64,000 nt of DNA from assembly GCF_030012175.1 (NCBI RefSeq), contig NZ_JASCXW010000002.1, positions 78,147 through 142,146 on the forward strand, read 5' to 3'. Both the position numbers and the translations under genes were made by a program. Source of the DNA: Peloplasma aerotolerans. Lineage in GTDB: Bacteria; Bacillota_I; Bacilli_A; Acholeplasmatales; Acholeplasmataceae. The notes beneath the pieces were generated by a model that worked only from the letters and a program-made list of their open reading frames with translations, was not told where the DNA came from and did not search any database. This document shows, in pieces, positions 57,757 to 64,000 of this stretch. Numbering within the stretch: position 1 is the stretch's first letter; each line of letters opens with the position of its first letter.

Positions 57757-58718
57757 TGAAAAAATTATTTGAAAAACCTCTATTCCACTACACATTCGTG
57801 TTAACTGTTGTTTCTATATGTTGTGGGTTGGTTATTGGCGGAGTTAATGCAGTCACAGCACCAATTATTGCCTCAAATATTGAAAAGGCTGAGAATAGAG
57901 CTTATCAAGCTGTCTTGCCTGATGGCGTATCTTTTGATCAACAAGATTTAGATGGAAATCCAAGTTCGATAACTTCGATTGTTATTGGAAAAGCAGCTAA
58001 TGATGATATTGTTGGTTATATTTATGTTGCTTATGGAACGAATAAATTTGGATATATGAGAATTGTTATAGGTGTCGATACCAATGGTAAGATTTTAGGA
58101 GCTGACTTTATTGAAATTAATCAAACCTATAATGTTGAAGGAACAAGAAATAACCTATCTGCTTATGTTGGCACACAATTAAGTGCTTTAACACCAGAAG
58201 GAGATCTCGTTTCTGGCGTAACAGGAAGCTTGAATACTGTAAAAGAATTACTGGCTGATATGGCAGCTGCACACGCAAACACAGCGCAGGAACCAATGGA
58301 TCCTTATGATGTTTGGTATGGCGCAGGCCATTCAATCCAAGATGACAATGATTTCACCGCATCAGCAAACATTTTAAATAGACAAATCGTTACACTTGAT
58401 AATCAAGAAGTTGGTTATATTTATACGCTCACTGCTAGCGGTATTTACTATGAAGATTCTGCTGCAGCAATCACAATTTATATGGCATTTAATTCTAACG
58501 ATGAAGTTGTAGGGATACTAGTTCCTTCAGACGAGTATTTGCATACTAAAGGTATTAGATACGACAAAATTGTGAATTACATAAATTCATTTGTTGGATT
58601 AACGGTTCCTCAGTTTGCTGCTGCTTTCTCTGATGATGGTGATCTGGCTTCAGGGGTTACAAATTCTAAGATAGTTGTAGACATCATGTTGAATACTCTA
58701 ATAGAAGAGGTGAACTAA
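57756..58718 (+). CDS. rnfG: RnfG, first copy, with a second FMN-binding-like domain
   Basis: 320 residues against about 190-210 in typical RnfG. One N-terminal helix (about 12-32), then an FMN-binding domain with SGVTGS (153-158, candidate flavin Thr156), then a further domain (about 198-320) ending in SGVTNS (299-304, candidate Thr302). Standard RnfG uses SGATxS/T. Both copies keep the threonine but have Val for Ala. It overlaps rnfD by one base and is followed by a related gene. ApbE encoded downstream is the likely flavin transferase. Confidence 0.9.
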   Translation: MKKLFEKPLFHYTFVLTVVSICCGLVIGGVNAVTAPIIASNIEKAENRAYQAVLPDGVSFDQQDLDGNPSSITSIVIGKAANDDIVGYIYVAYGTNKFGYMRIVIGVDTNGKILGADFIEINQTYNVEGTRNNLSAYVGTQLSALTPEGDLVSGVTGSLNTVKELLADMAAAHANTAQEPMDPYDVWYGAGHSIQDDNDFTASANILNRQIVTLDNQEVGYIYTLTASGIYYEDSAAAITIYMAFNSNDEVVGILVPSDEYLHTKGIRYDKIVNYINSFVGLTVPQFAAAFSDDGDLASGVTNSKIVVDIMLNTLIEEVN

Positions 58719-58719
58719 G

Positions 58720-59712
58720 ATGAAACTTATGAAAAAAGAAAATTTATTCTTAATGATGAACCTCATTATTATGCTTCTCATCGGGCTTGCGATTATATTT
58801 ATTAATAACAACGTGATTCCAAAGGAACCACAAGACAGATTATTTAATCAAGTTATAACACTAGAAAATCAAACGAATATCACCTCTGTCCCTAACTCAC
58901 CAAGCTATGCTTTAGTTGATTATAGAGCTGACGCTGTTAATAGAGCAGGCGTACAAGTAGGCACTGTGTACAATATTAAAATAAAAAATAGTTACGGTAT
59001 TACAGGTCCTAATGATACAGATGGTTATATGGAGTTTCTAGTTGGAATTGACTTAGATGATAAAGTTTATGTTCAAATCGTTTCATTGATTCAATCAAGT
59101 TGGACTGTAAAAGGTATTCAATATTATATTCATGAATATTACCAAGGCGTGCTTTACACATCAGTCCCAAACATTCCAATCTATGATGCAGCTGATCCAA
59201 CTGCTGGTGCAACTGCAAAGGATAGTACAGGGTCAATTAAAGATTTAGTTCGTGAAGCTATAGATATCCATTATGATTTGATTGTTGAAGATCCATATGC
59301 AGTGTTATATGGCGAAGGATATATAATAACAAATGATTCAGAGTTTACCGCATCAGAATATGTAAAAGCTAGAAGAATAGTAACAAACGCATCAAGTGAA
59401 GTGGTTGGTTATGTTTACCACTTAAGTGGATCCGGTGAATATTTTGATGGAAGTTCAAGTAGTATTGGTATTTATCTAGCATTTAATGCTGATAGTGTAG
59501 TTATTGGTGTATTAGTTCCAGAAGGTGAATATTTACATACAAGAGGAACAAGATATAATACGATTGTTAATTACCTAAATACATTTGTGGGTTTAACACT
59601 TATTGAATTCGCAGGTGCTATTAATGATGGTAGTGACATAACTTCAGGTGTAACAAATACAAGAGTATTGGTAGATATTTTACTCAATGCATTCATAAGT
59701 GAGGTGAGTTAA
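58720..59712 (+). CDS. RnfG-like paralog, second copy
   Basis: 330 residues with an N-terminal helix (about 11-29). The C-terminal about 125 residues closely match the second half of the preceding protein (shared VGYVYHLSGSG, IYLAFN, LVPEGEYLHTRG, YLNTFVGLT, SGVTNT with candidate Thr312). The first half is more divergent: in place of SGVTGS it has AGATAKDSTGS (162-172), and flavin attachment there is uncertain. It lies 1 base after the first copy, which suggests tandem duplication and divergence. Confidence 0.85.
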   Translation: MKLMKKENLFLMMNLIIMLLIGLAIIFINNNVIPKEPQDRLFNQVITLENQTNITSVPNSPSYALVDYRADAVNRAGVQVGTVYNIKIKNSYGITGPNDTDGYMEFLVGIDLDDKVYVQIVSLIQSSWTVKGIQYYIHEYYQGVLYTSVPNIPIYDAADPTAGATAKDSTGSIKDLVREAIDIHYDLIVEDPYAVLYGEGYIITNDSEFTASEYVKARRIVTNASSEVVGYVYHLSGSGEYFDGSSSSIGIYLAFNADSVVIGVLVPEGEYLHTRGTRYNTIVNYLNTFVGLTLIEFAGAINDGSDITSGVTNTRVLVDILLNAFISEVS

Positions 59713-59713
59713 G

Positions 59714-60403
59714 ATGACAGAAGCTAAAAAAGTTCCAGCTAAGAAAAAAGCAAAAGAAAAAGAAATGACATTATGGGAGACTTTTACTAAAGGAATCTTA
59801 AAAGAAAACGGTATATTCGTTATGGTGCTTGGGTTATGTCCTGCGCTTGCCGTAACTTCAACTTTTGAAGGTGCATTTGGTATGGGTATCTTAGTTATGC
59901 TCGTTTTAACATTTACAAATACTACAGTTTCTTCGATTCGAAAAGTTGTTCCAAATACTGTACGTATTCCAGTATATGTAATCATTATTGCAACAGAAGT
60001 TACCATATTGAAAATGTTGGTTGATGCATTTGCTCCAGCATTAGCTCAAGAATTGGGTGTGTTCATTGCCTTAATTACAGTTAACTGCGTCGTTTTTGGT
60101 AGAGCAGAAGCATTCGCATCTAAAAACACAGTAGGAAAATCAGCACTTGATGGTTTTGGGGTTGCTGTTGGTTTTGCATTGTCATTATCAATCATCGGAT
60201 TTTTTAGAGAATTTTTAGGAACTGGCATGATTACGCTAGGTAAGTCGCTTCCTCTTGGATTTGAATATACTTTACTGCAAAATGCCGGTTTAGGAAAATA
60301 TGCATTTAGCGTTTTAGTAGACCCACCCGGTGCATTTTTGGTGATTGGAATCATACTTGCTGGTATAACAGCTTATCGCCAAAAGAAAGGAGCTAAGAAA
60401 TAA
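59714..60403 (+). CDS. rnfE: Rnf complex subunit RnfE
   Basis: 229 residues, six membrane helices, with a Lys-rich N-terminal tail (KKVPAKKKAKEKE). Conserved Cys42 (VLGLCPALAV) and Cys125 (TVNCVVFGRAEAFA) correspond to residues that, with those of RnfA, hold an intramembrane iron-sulfur cluster in Rnf/Nqr structures. It overlaps rnfA by 1 base. Confidence 0.96.
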   Translation: MTEAKKVPAKKKAKEKEMTLWETFTKGILKENGIFVMVLGLCPALAVTSTFEGAFGMGILVMLVLTFTNTTVSSIRKVVPNTVRIPVYVIIIATEVTILKMLVDAFAPALAQELGVFIALITVNCVVFGRAEAFASKNTVGKSALDGFGVAVGFALSLSIIGFFREFLGTGMITLGKSLPLGFEYTLLQNAGLGKYAFSVLVDPPGAFLVIGIILAGITAYRQKKGAKK

Positions 60404-60975
60404 TGAACTTACTATCTATATTAATTTCCGCAATGTTAGTTAATAATATTGTGTTGATGCAGTTCTTAGGTCTTTGTTCATTCTTTGGTGTTTCAACAAA
60501 GATGAAATCTGTCGTAGGTATGGGATTAGCGGTTATCGTTGTTATATTTTTAGCAGGTTTAATTACTTTTCCAATATATCATTATGTTCTCGTTCCTTTA
60601 GATATTAAATTTATTGACACAATTGCATTTATATTAGTTATTGCTTCATTAGTCCAGTTAACAGAACTTGTAATCAAAAGATTTAGTCAAAGTTTGTATA
60701 AAGCTCTAGGTGTTTATTTACCTTTGATTGCATCAAACTGTGCCGTACTTGGTGTTGCACTAACAAACGTAGCAATTCCGCAAAGTTATCCAGAAGCTTT
60801 AATGTTCGCATTAGGTTCTGGTTTAGGATTCGCACTTATTATTATCACTTTTACAGCAATACGTATGCGTTTAGATTCTGCAAATGTACCTAAAGCACTT
60901 AAAGGACTTCCTGTTGCGTTTGTAACTGCTGGCCTTATGGCAATGGCATTTATGGGATTGGCGGGGATTATATAA
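60403..60975 (+). CDS. rnfA: Rnf complex subunit RnfA
   Basis: 190 residues, six membrane helices, standard length. Cys25 (FLGLCSFFGV) and Cys113 (SNCAVLGVAL) are the expected cluster ligands. The inverted-topology partner of RnfE. It overlaps both neighbours by 1 base (TAATG). Confidence 0.96.
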   Translation: MNLLSILISAMLVNNIVLMQFLGLCSFFGVSTKMKSVVGMGLAVIVVIFLAGLITFPIYHYVLVPLDIKFIDTIAFILVIASLVQLTELVIKRFSQSLYKALGVYLPLIASNCAVLGVALTNVAIPQSYPEALMFALGSGLGFALIIITFTAIRMRLDSANVPKALKGLPVAFVTAGLMAMAFMGLAGII

Positions 60976-61187
60976 TGGAATTTTTGATTTTAGTAGCGGT
61001 ATTATGTGGTTTTATAGGGCTATATATCGCAACCATGTACTTAAATAAAAAAGTTAAAGTACCTGAAAGTTGTAGAGCAGCTTATCTAGAAGCTCAAACT
61101 TGTGAAACTTGCACCTCACGTGGAGGTAGCGGAGGATCATGTGGTTTCTCAGATGCACTTGAATTTATGAAGGAGGTCAAATTATGA
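60975..61187 (+). CDS. Small four-cysteine membrane protein within the rnf operon
   Basis: 70 residues. One N-terminal membrane helix (about 2-22), a short basic stretch, then a soluble tail with Cys33, Cys43, Cys46 and Cys56 (C-x9-C-x2-C-x9-C) around a Gly/Ser-rich RGGSGGSC segment. The spacing could hold an iron-sulfur cluster or metal. It starts inside the rnfA stop and overlaps rnfB by 4 bases, so it is tightly coupled. I do not recognise the family. It is a candidate accessory Rnf subunit, perhaps compensating for the short RnfB. Confidence 0.75.
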   Translation: MEFLILVAVLCGFIGLYIATMYLNKKVKVPESCRAAYLEAQTCETCTSRGGSGGSCGFSDALEFMKEVKL

Positions 61188-61504
61188 TGCAAGCAATATA
61201 TCCCTTCATTGTGCTGGGAATTATCGGAGCAGTTTTAGGTGTAGTCCTATCCTTGGCAAATCAATATTTAACAGTCAAAGAAGACCCAAGAATAGACGAT
61301 ATAGAAAAGTTACTACCGAATTATAATTGTGGAGCATGTGGAACACCAGGGTGTCGAGCTTTTGCAGCAGGTATTGTCAATGGAGAAGTGAAAAATGTTT
61401 CTCGATGCAGACCAGGCAAGTTAGATAAACATTTTAATCCTATCTTAGAATATATAAAAGATCATCCGAATCCAGACGGAACGACTATTGATTTAAAGTT
61501 ATAG
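61184..61504 (+). CDS. rnfB: Minimal RnfB lacking ferredoxin domains
   Basis: 106 residues, whereas RnfB is usually 180 to over 280. It keeps the N-terminal membrane helix (about 7-28) and the first cluster motif Cys49-x2-Cys52-x4-Cys57-x17-Cys75 (NYNCGACGTPGC...RCRPG). It ends with no trace of the two ferredoxin-type [4Fe-4S] motifs. Only 70 bases separate its stop from apbE and they contain a terminator, so a frameshifted C-terminus is not hidden there. The RBS is GAAGGAGG. Confidence 0.88.
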   Translation: MMQAIYPFIVLGIIGAVLGVVLSLANQYLTVKEDPRIDDIEKLLPNYNCGACGTPGCRAFAAGIVNGEVKNVSRCRPGKLDKHFNPILEYIKDHPNPDGTTIDLKL

Positions 61505-61522
61505 GGCATATTATGTCCTTTT
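61504..61522 (+). terminator. Terminator of the glyA-rnf operon
   Basis: GGGCAT (61504-61509), loop ATT, ATGTCC (61513-61518, one G-U pair), then TTTT. It overlaps the rnfB stop codon. A TATAAT for apbE follows (61540-61545). Confidence 0.6.
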
Positions 61523-61574
61523 CTTTACTAATCATATGATATAATAGATAAGGAAATTAATTTTGAGGTTTGTG

Positions 61575-62654
61575 ATGAAAAAAATAGCTATTATTACTGT
61601 TTTAATTTTAAATATCTTATTTATGACTGCATGCAAAAAAGCTGATATATTCACATTCAGTTTTTTTGACTATATGGATACCTACATTAGTGTTAGTGTT
61701 TATGCTGATAGTCAGAGACAAGCGGATCAGTATATGAACGATATTTCAGAGATATATTATACATACCATGAGCTTAGCACTGGTTATGAACCATTGAAAG
61801 AAGACTCAGTATTTTTAGAAAATATATATTCAATCAATCTAACGTTGAATGAAGTTTTGGAGATTGACTATGAGCTCTATGAATTACTCAAAGAAGCTGA
61901 GAGACTTAAAGAATTAACAGATGGTTATTTTGATGTCTCAATAGGGAAAATGGTAGATGTATGGAAAAATGTTATATTAGATGAAGCAACAGGATATCTT
62001 TTTGAAGAGATTCCAGAAAGTGTGTTTGAGTCAATTTTAGATACATTGGAAGCAATAGAAGTCCCTGAAACTCCATATGAGTTGACTGAAGATGATGGCA
62101 AGTACTATATTGAGATCAAAAGTAGTTATGTAAAAATTGATTTAGGAGCTTTATCAAAAGGTTTTGCAACACAACGTGTTTATGATTATTTGAGAGATGA
62201 AGGGGTTGAATATTTTTCAATTAGCGCGGGAAGTAGTTCCATTTCTGTTGGCAAAAACATGAATCGTGAAACAGGTTTTTTCCATACATCATTGGCAAAC
62301 CCATTAAGAACCGGTTTGAACGATCGCACATATGGTATGATTTATGTTTCAGATATATCAATTACAACAAGTGGGAATTACGAACAATATGCTTTATATG
62401 AAGGTCATAGATATCATCACATTGTATCCCCCTTTACTAAGATGCCAGAACATTATTATCATACAATTACAGTTTTAGGAGATGATGCAGGTGCTTTAGA
62501 TGCGCTTTCAACTGCATTTTTCTCAATGTCACCTAGTGTTCTTGAAGCATGGTTAGATGAGCACCTAGACGATTTAGATATTGAATTGATAATTTTCAAT
62601 TATGATGGAACGATTGATACTTACCTCAAAACAACTGAGTTCGAGGAACGTTAG
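61575..62654 (+). CDS. apbE: ApbE FMN transferase lipoprotein
   Basis: 359 residues from ATG 61575 (RBS GAGGT). The signal ends in LFMTAC. ApbE motifs: FFDYMDTYIS, DGYFDVSIGKMVDVW, IDLGALSKGFATQ, SISAGSS, TTSGNYEQY, HHIVSPFT and AGALDALSTAFF. It attaches FMN from FAD to threonines of target proteins outside the membrane. RnfD and the two RnfG-like proteins encoded just upstream are the obvious substrates. Confidence 0.95.
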   Translation: MKKIAIITVLILNILFMTACKKADIFTFSFFDYMDTYISVSVYADSQRQADQYMNDISEIYYTYHELSTGYEPLKEDSVFLENIYSINLTLNEVLEIDYELYELLKEAERLKELTDGYFDVSIGKMVDVWKNVILDEATGYLFEEIPESVFESILDTLEAIEVPETPYELTEDDGKYYIEIKSSYVKIDLGALSKGFATQRVYDYLRDEGVEYFSISAGSSSISVGKNMNRETGFFHTSLANPLRTGLNDRTYGMIYVSDISITTSGNYEQYALYEGHRYHHIVSPFTKMPEHYYHTITVLGDDAGALDALSTAFFSMSPSVLEAWLDEHLDDLDIELIIFNYDGTIDTYLKTTEFEER

Positions 62655-62656
62655 TT

Positions 62657-63133
62657 ATGAATGTTAGAAACAAAACGCAAAATAAAAGAGATATTTTGTT
62701 AGTCTCACTCTTATTTGTTATAATGGGTGGAGTTTTTGTTGCGTTTAGATTATTTGCATTCAGTGAAGATGCATCTTTAGCACATGTCTATTATGGGTCT
62801 TCTAATGAACCAATAGTAACAATCGATTTTATTAACTATAGGACTATAAAAAATTATGATCAAAGCGTTCCTAGTGGATACGATAGTATATATCCGATTA
62901 TTAATGAACAAGAATATACTATAACTATTTTAGGAGACTATACAATAAACGGTATTCGTCAAGAAGTAGTAATTAAGTATGATTATGGAAGAAAAAGTGT
63001 ACAAATTATAGAAGAACAAAGTCCTAATAACATATGCAGTAGAGAAGGAGAATCAACAGGTTGGCCACTCATTTGTTTACCAAACAGAATTCGTGTAGAG
63101 TTTGAAACAAATGATGAAGACTTCACTGTTTAA
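62657..63133 (+). CDS. NusG domain II-containing membrane protein
   Basis: 158 residues. One N-terminal membrane helix (about 12-32) and an extracytoplasmic domain ending in ICSREGESTGWPLICLPNRIRVEF, the cysteine-containing ending of the stand-alone NusG domain II family. The function is unknown. It often sits with apbE and a Gx transporter, as here (2 bases after apbE, 6 before the next gene), which suggests a role with exported flavoproteins or quinone/isoprenoid metabolism. Confidence 0.85.
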   Translation: MNVRNKTQNKRDILLVSLLFVIMGGVFVAFRLFAFSEDASLAHVYYGSSNEPIVTIDFINYRTIKNYDQSVPSGYDSIYPIINEQEYTITILGDYTINGIRQEVVIKYDYGRKSVQIIEEQSPNNICSREGESTGWPLICLPNRIRVEFETNDEDFTV

Positions 63134-63139
63134 ACACCA

Positions 63140-63652
63140 ATGAGAAAAACACGTAAAATGACTTTGCTAGCGAATTTTTTGGCTATTGCAATTGTGTTAA
63201 ATGTAATTGAATCTGCAATACCAATTATACCAGTTCCTGGTGCGAAACTGGGCTTTTCAAATATCATATCTCTTGTTATCTTATATGTATATTCGTTTAA
63301 AGATAGTGCTTCATTAACTATACTCCGTGTATTGTTAGTTTCTATATTAACCGGGAAACTATTAGGACCGGTATTTTATATGAGTATGAGTGGTGCTGTT
63401 TTTGCAATAATAGCTATGGGATTTTTTAAGAAAACGAATTTTTTTGGAGTTTTAGGTGTCAGCGTCATTGGCTCTGTGTTTCATTGTATTGGACAGGTGA
63501 CCGCTGGTATCTTTGTGATAGGTAGTGTCGCTGTTTTATTTTATCTACCAATCATGCTATTTTTGAGTATTCCGGCAGGCGCTTTAACCGGTGTAATAGC
63601 TAAGCGATTCTTGGCTGTTTGGGACACTTGGCATAATGAGTTTGCCGATTAA
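63140..63652 (+). CDS. Gx transporter family / heptaprenyl diphosphate synthase component I-like membrane protein
   Basis: 170 residues with about five membrane helices. It begins LLANFLAIAIVLNVIESAIP and has VPGAKLGFSNIISLVILY, typical of the family named for HepS component I but more like an ECF-type substrate-binding membrane protein. The substrate is unknown. It is in the apbE operon. Confidence 0.85.
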   Translation: MRKTRKMTLLANFLAIAIVLNVIESAIPIIPVPGAKLGFSNIISLVILYVYSFKDSASLTILRVLLVSILTGKLLGPVFYMSMSGAVFAIIAMGFFKKTNFFGVLGVSVIGSVFHCIGQVTAGIFVIGSVAVLFYLPIMLFLSIPAGALTGVIAKRFLAVWDTWHNEFAD

Positions 63653-63675
63653 AAGTAAAATAGCAAAGTTTACAC

Positions 63676-63704
63676 TTGATTAATAAAAAATACAATGATA
63701 TAAT
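63676..63704 (+). promoter_or_regulatory. rpmE promoter
   Basis: TTGATT (63676-63681), 17 bases, TATAAT (63699-63704). Confidence 0.7.
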
Positions 63705-63756
63705 AATTGCGCAAAACTTACTATGACTAAAGGTCATGGCGGAAGGAGAAAAGAAA

Positions 63757-63981
63757 ATGAAACCAGGAATTCACCCAAAATATAATGTAACAAATGTAAA
63801 ATGTTCAACTTGTGGACAAGAATATGAAGTAGGTACAACTGCAAATAATATCCGTATTGATACTTGTGCTAACTGTCATCCATTTTATACAGGACAACAA
63901 ACTTTCATTCAAGCTGCTGGACGCGTTGAAAAATTCAATAAACGCTATGGTATGAACAAAAAAGAGCAAGACAACAAATAA
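63757..63981 (+). CDS. rpmE: 50S ribosomal protein L31
   Basis: 74 residues from ATG 63757 (RBS GGAAGGAG); an upstream ATG in frame overlaps the RBS. MKPGIHPKYNVTNVKCSTCG and DTCANCHPFYTG carry the zinc cysteines, so it is the zinc-containing (C+) form. It is a monocistronic unit with its own promoter. Confidence 0.95.
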   Translation: MKPGIHPKYNVTNVKCSTCGQEYEVGTTANNIRIDTCANCHPFYTGQQTFIQAAGRVEKFNKRYGMNKKEQDNK

Positions 63982-64000
63982 CGTGATCTAATTATCACGT
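63981..64000 (+). terminator. Hairpin after rpmE, cut by the window end
   Basis: ACGTGAT (63981-63987) pairs with ATCACGT (63994-64000). The expected T-run would lie beyond the window. Confidence 0.6.

Noticed and set aside
61184..61562. Frameshift explanation for the short RnfB
   Set aside because: The 58 bases between the rnfB stop and apbE hold a terminator and promoter; no cysteine-rich ferredoxin sequence is present in any frame, so the gene is short rather than broken.

Overview
The window is AT-rich chromosomal DNA from a Firmicutes/Tenericutes-type bacterium. It uses the standard code: several genes, such as dnaN, end in TGA and tryptophans are TGG. The gene set (spoVG, rnmV, yaaA S4 gene, YiiX-like peptidase, PduL, clostridial-order Rnf complex, Ig-domain lipoproteins) points to a free-living fermentative relative of the Mollicutes, such as Izemoplasmatales or a Haloplasma-like lineage. 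That placement is inference from gene content only. No tRNA or rRNA genes, CRISPR array, transposon or prophage was seen.

The replication origin lies at about 20.6-20.87 kb between rpmH and dnaA, with DnaA boxes. Almost all genes left of it are on the minus strand and almost all right of it are on the plus strand, so transcription follows replication. The only clear exceptions are uppP and a HIT-family gene.

Left arm, read away from the origin: rpmH-rnpA-yidC-khpB; a YiiX-like peptidase; rmuC; asnS behind a T-box leader; speD-speE; then a sugar-type ABC operon (ATPase, two permeases, an Ig-domain substrate-binding lipoprotein, and a 1613-residue multidomain lipoprotein) behind two promoters, a cre-like site, a possible leader peptide with attenuator, and a palindromic operator candidate. 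A partial PASTA/lamin-tail lipoprotein runs off the left edge.

Right arm: dnaA, dnaN, yaaA, recF, gyrB, gyrA; an envelope lipid block (LtaS-like enzyme, DUF1361 protein, uppP, DUF368 translocase, galU); serS behind a second T-box; a two-component system; PduL; an HD phosphohydrolase with rnmV, rsmA and ispE; spoVG; prs, pth and mfd; an aminotransferase; a one-carbon folate set (fhs, folD, later glyA); an unidentified structured RNA; ppa; a YebC-family gene; then a large glyA-rnf operon and an apbE / NusG-domain-II / Gx-transporter operon; rpmE closes the window.

The most unusual region is the Rnf cluster (55.4-62.7 kb). RnfB is only 106 residues and lacks its ferredoxin domains. A 70-residue four-cysteine membrane protein sits between rnfA and rnfB. 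RnfG is present as two adjacent genes, each with a second FMN-binding-like domain. ApbE, the likely flavin transferase, follows. Other points of interest are the roughly 220-nt RNA between folD and ppa, YidC with an extracellular Ig-like domain, two nearly identical T-box 3' halves reading different codons, and the ABC operon carrying a giant OB-fold/Ig lipoprotein.
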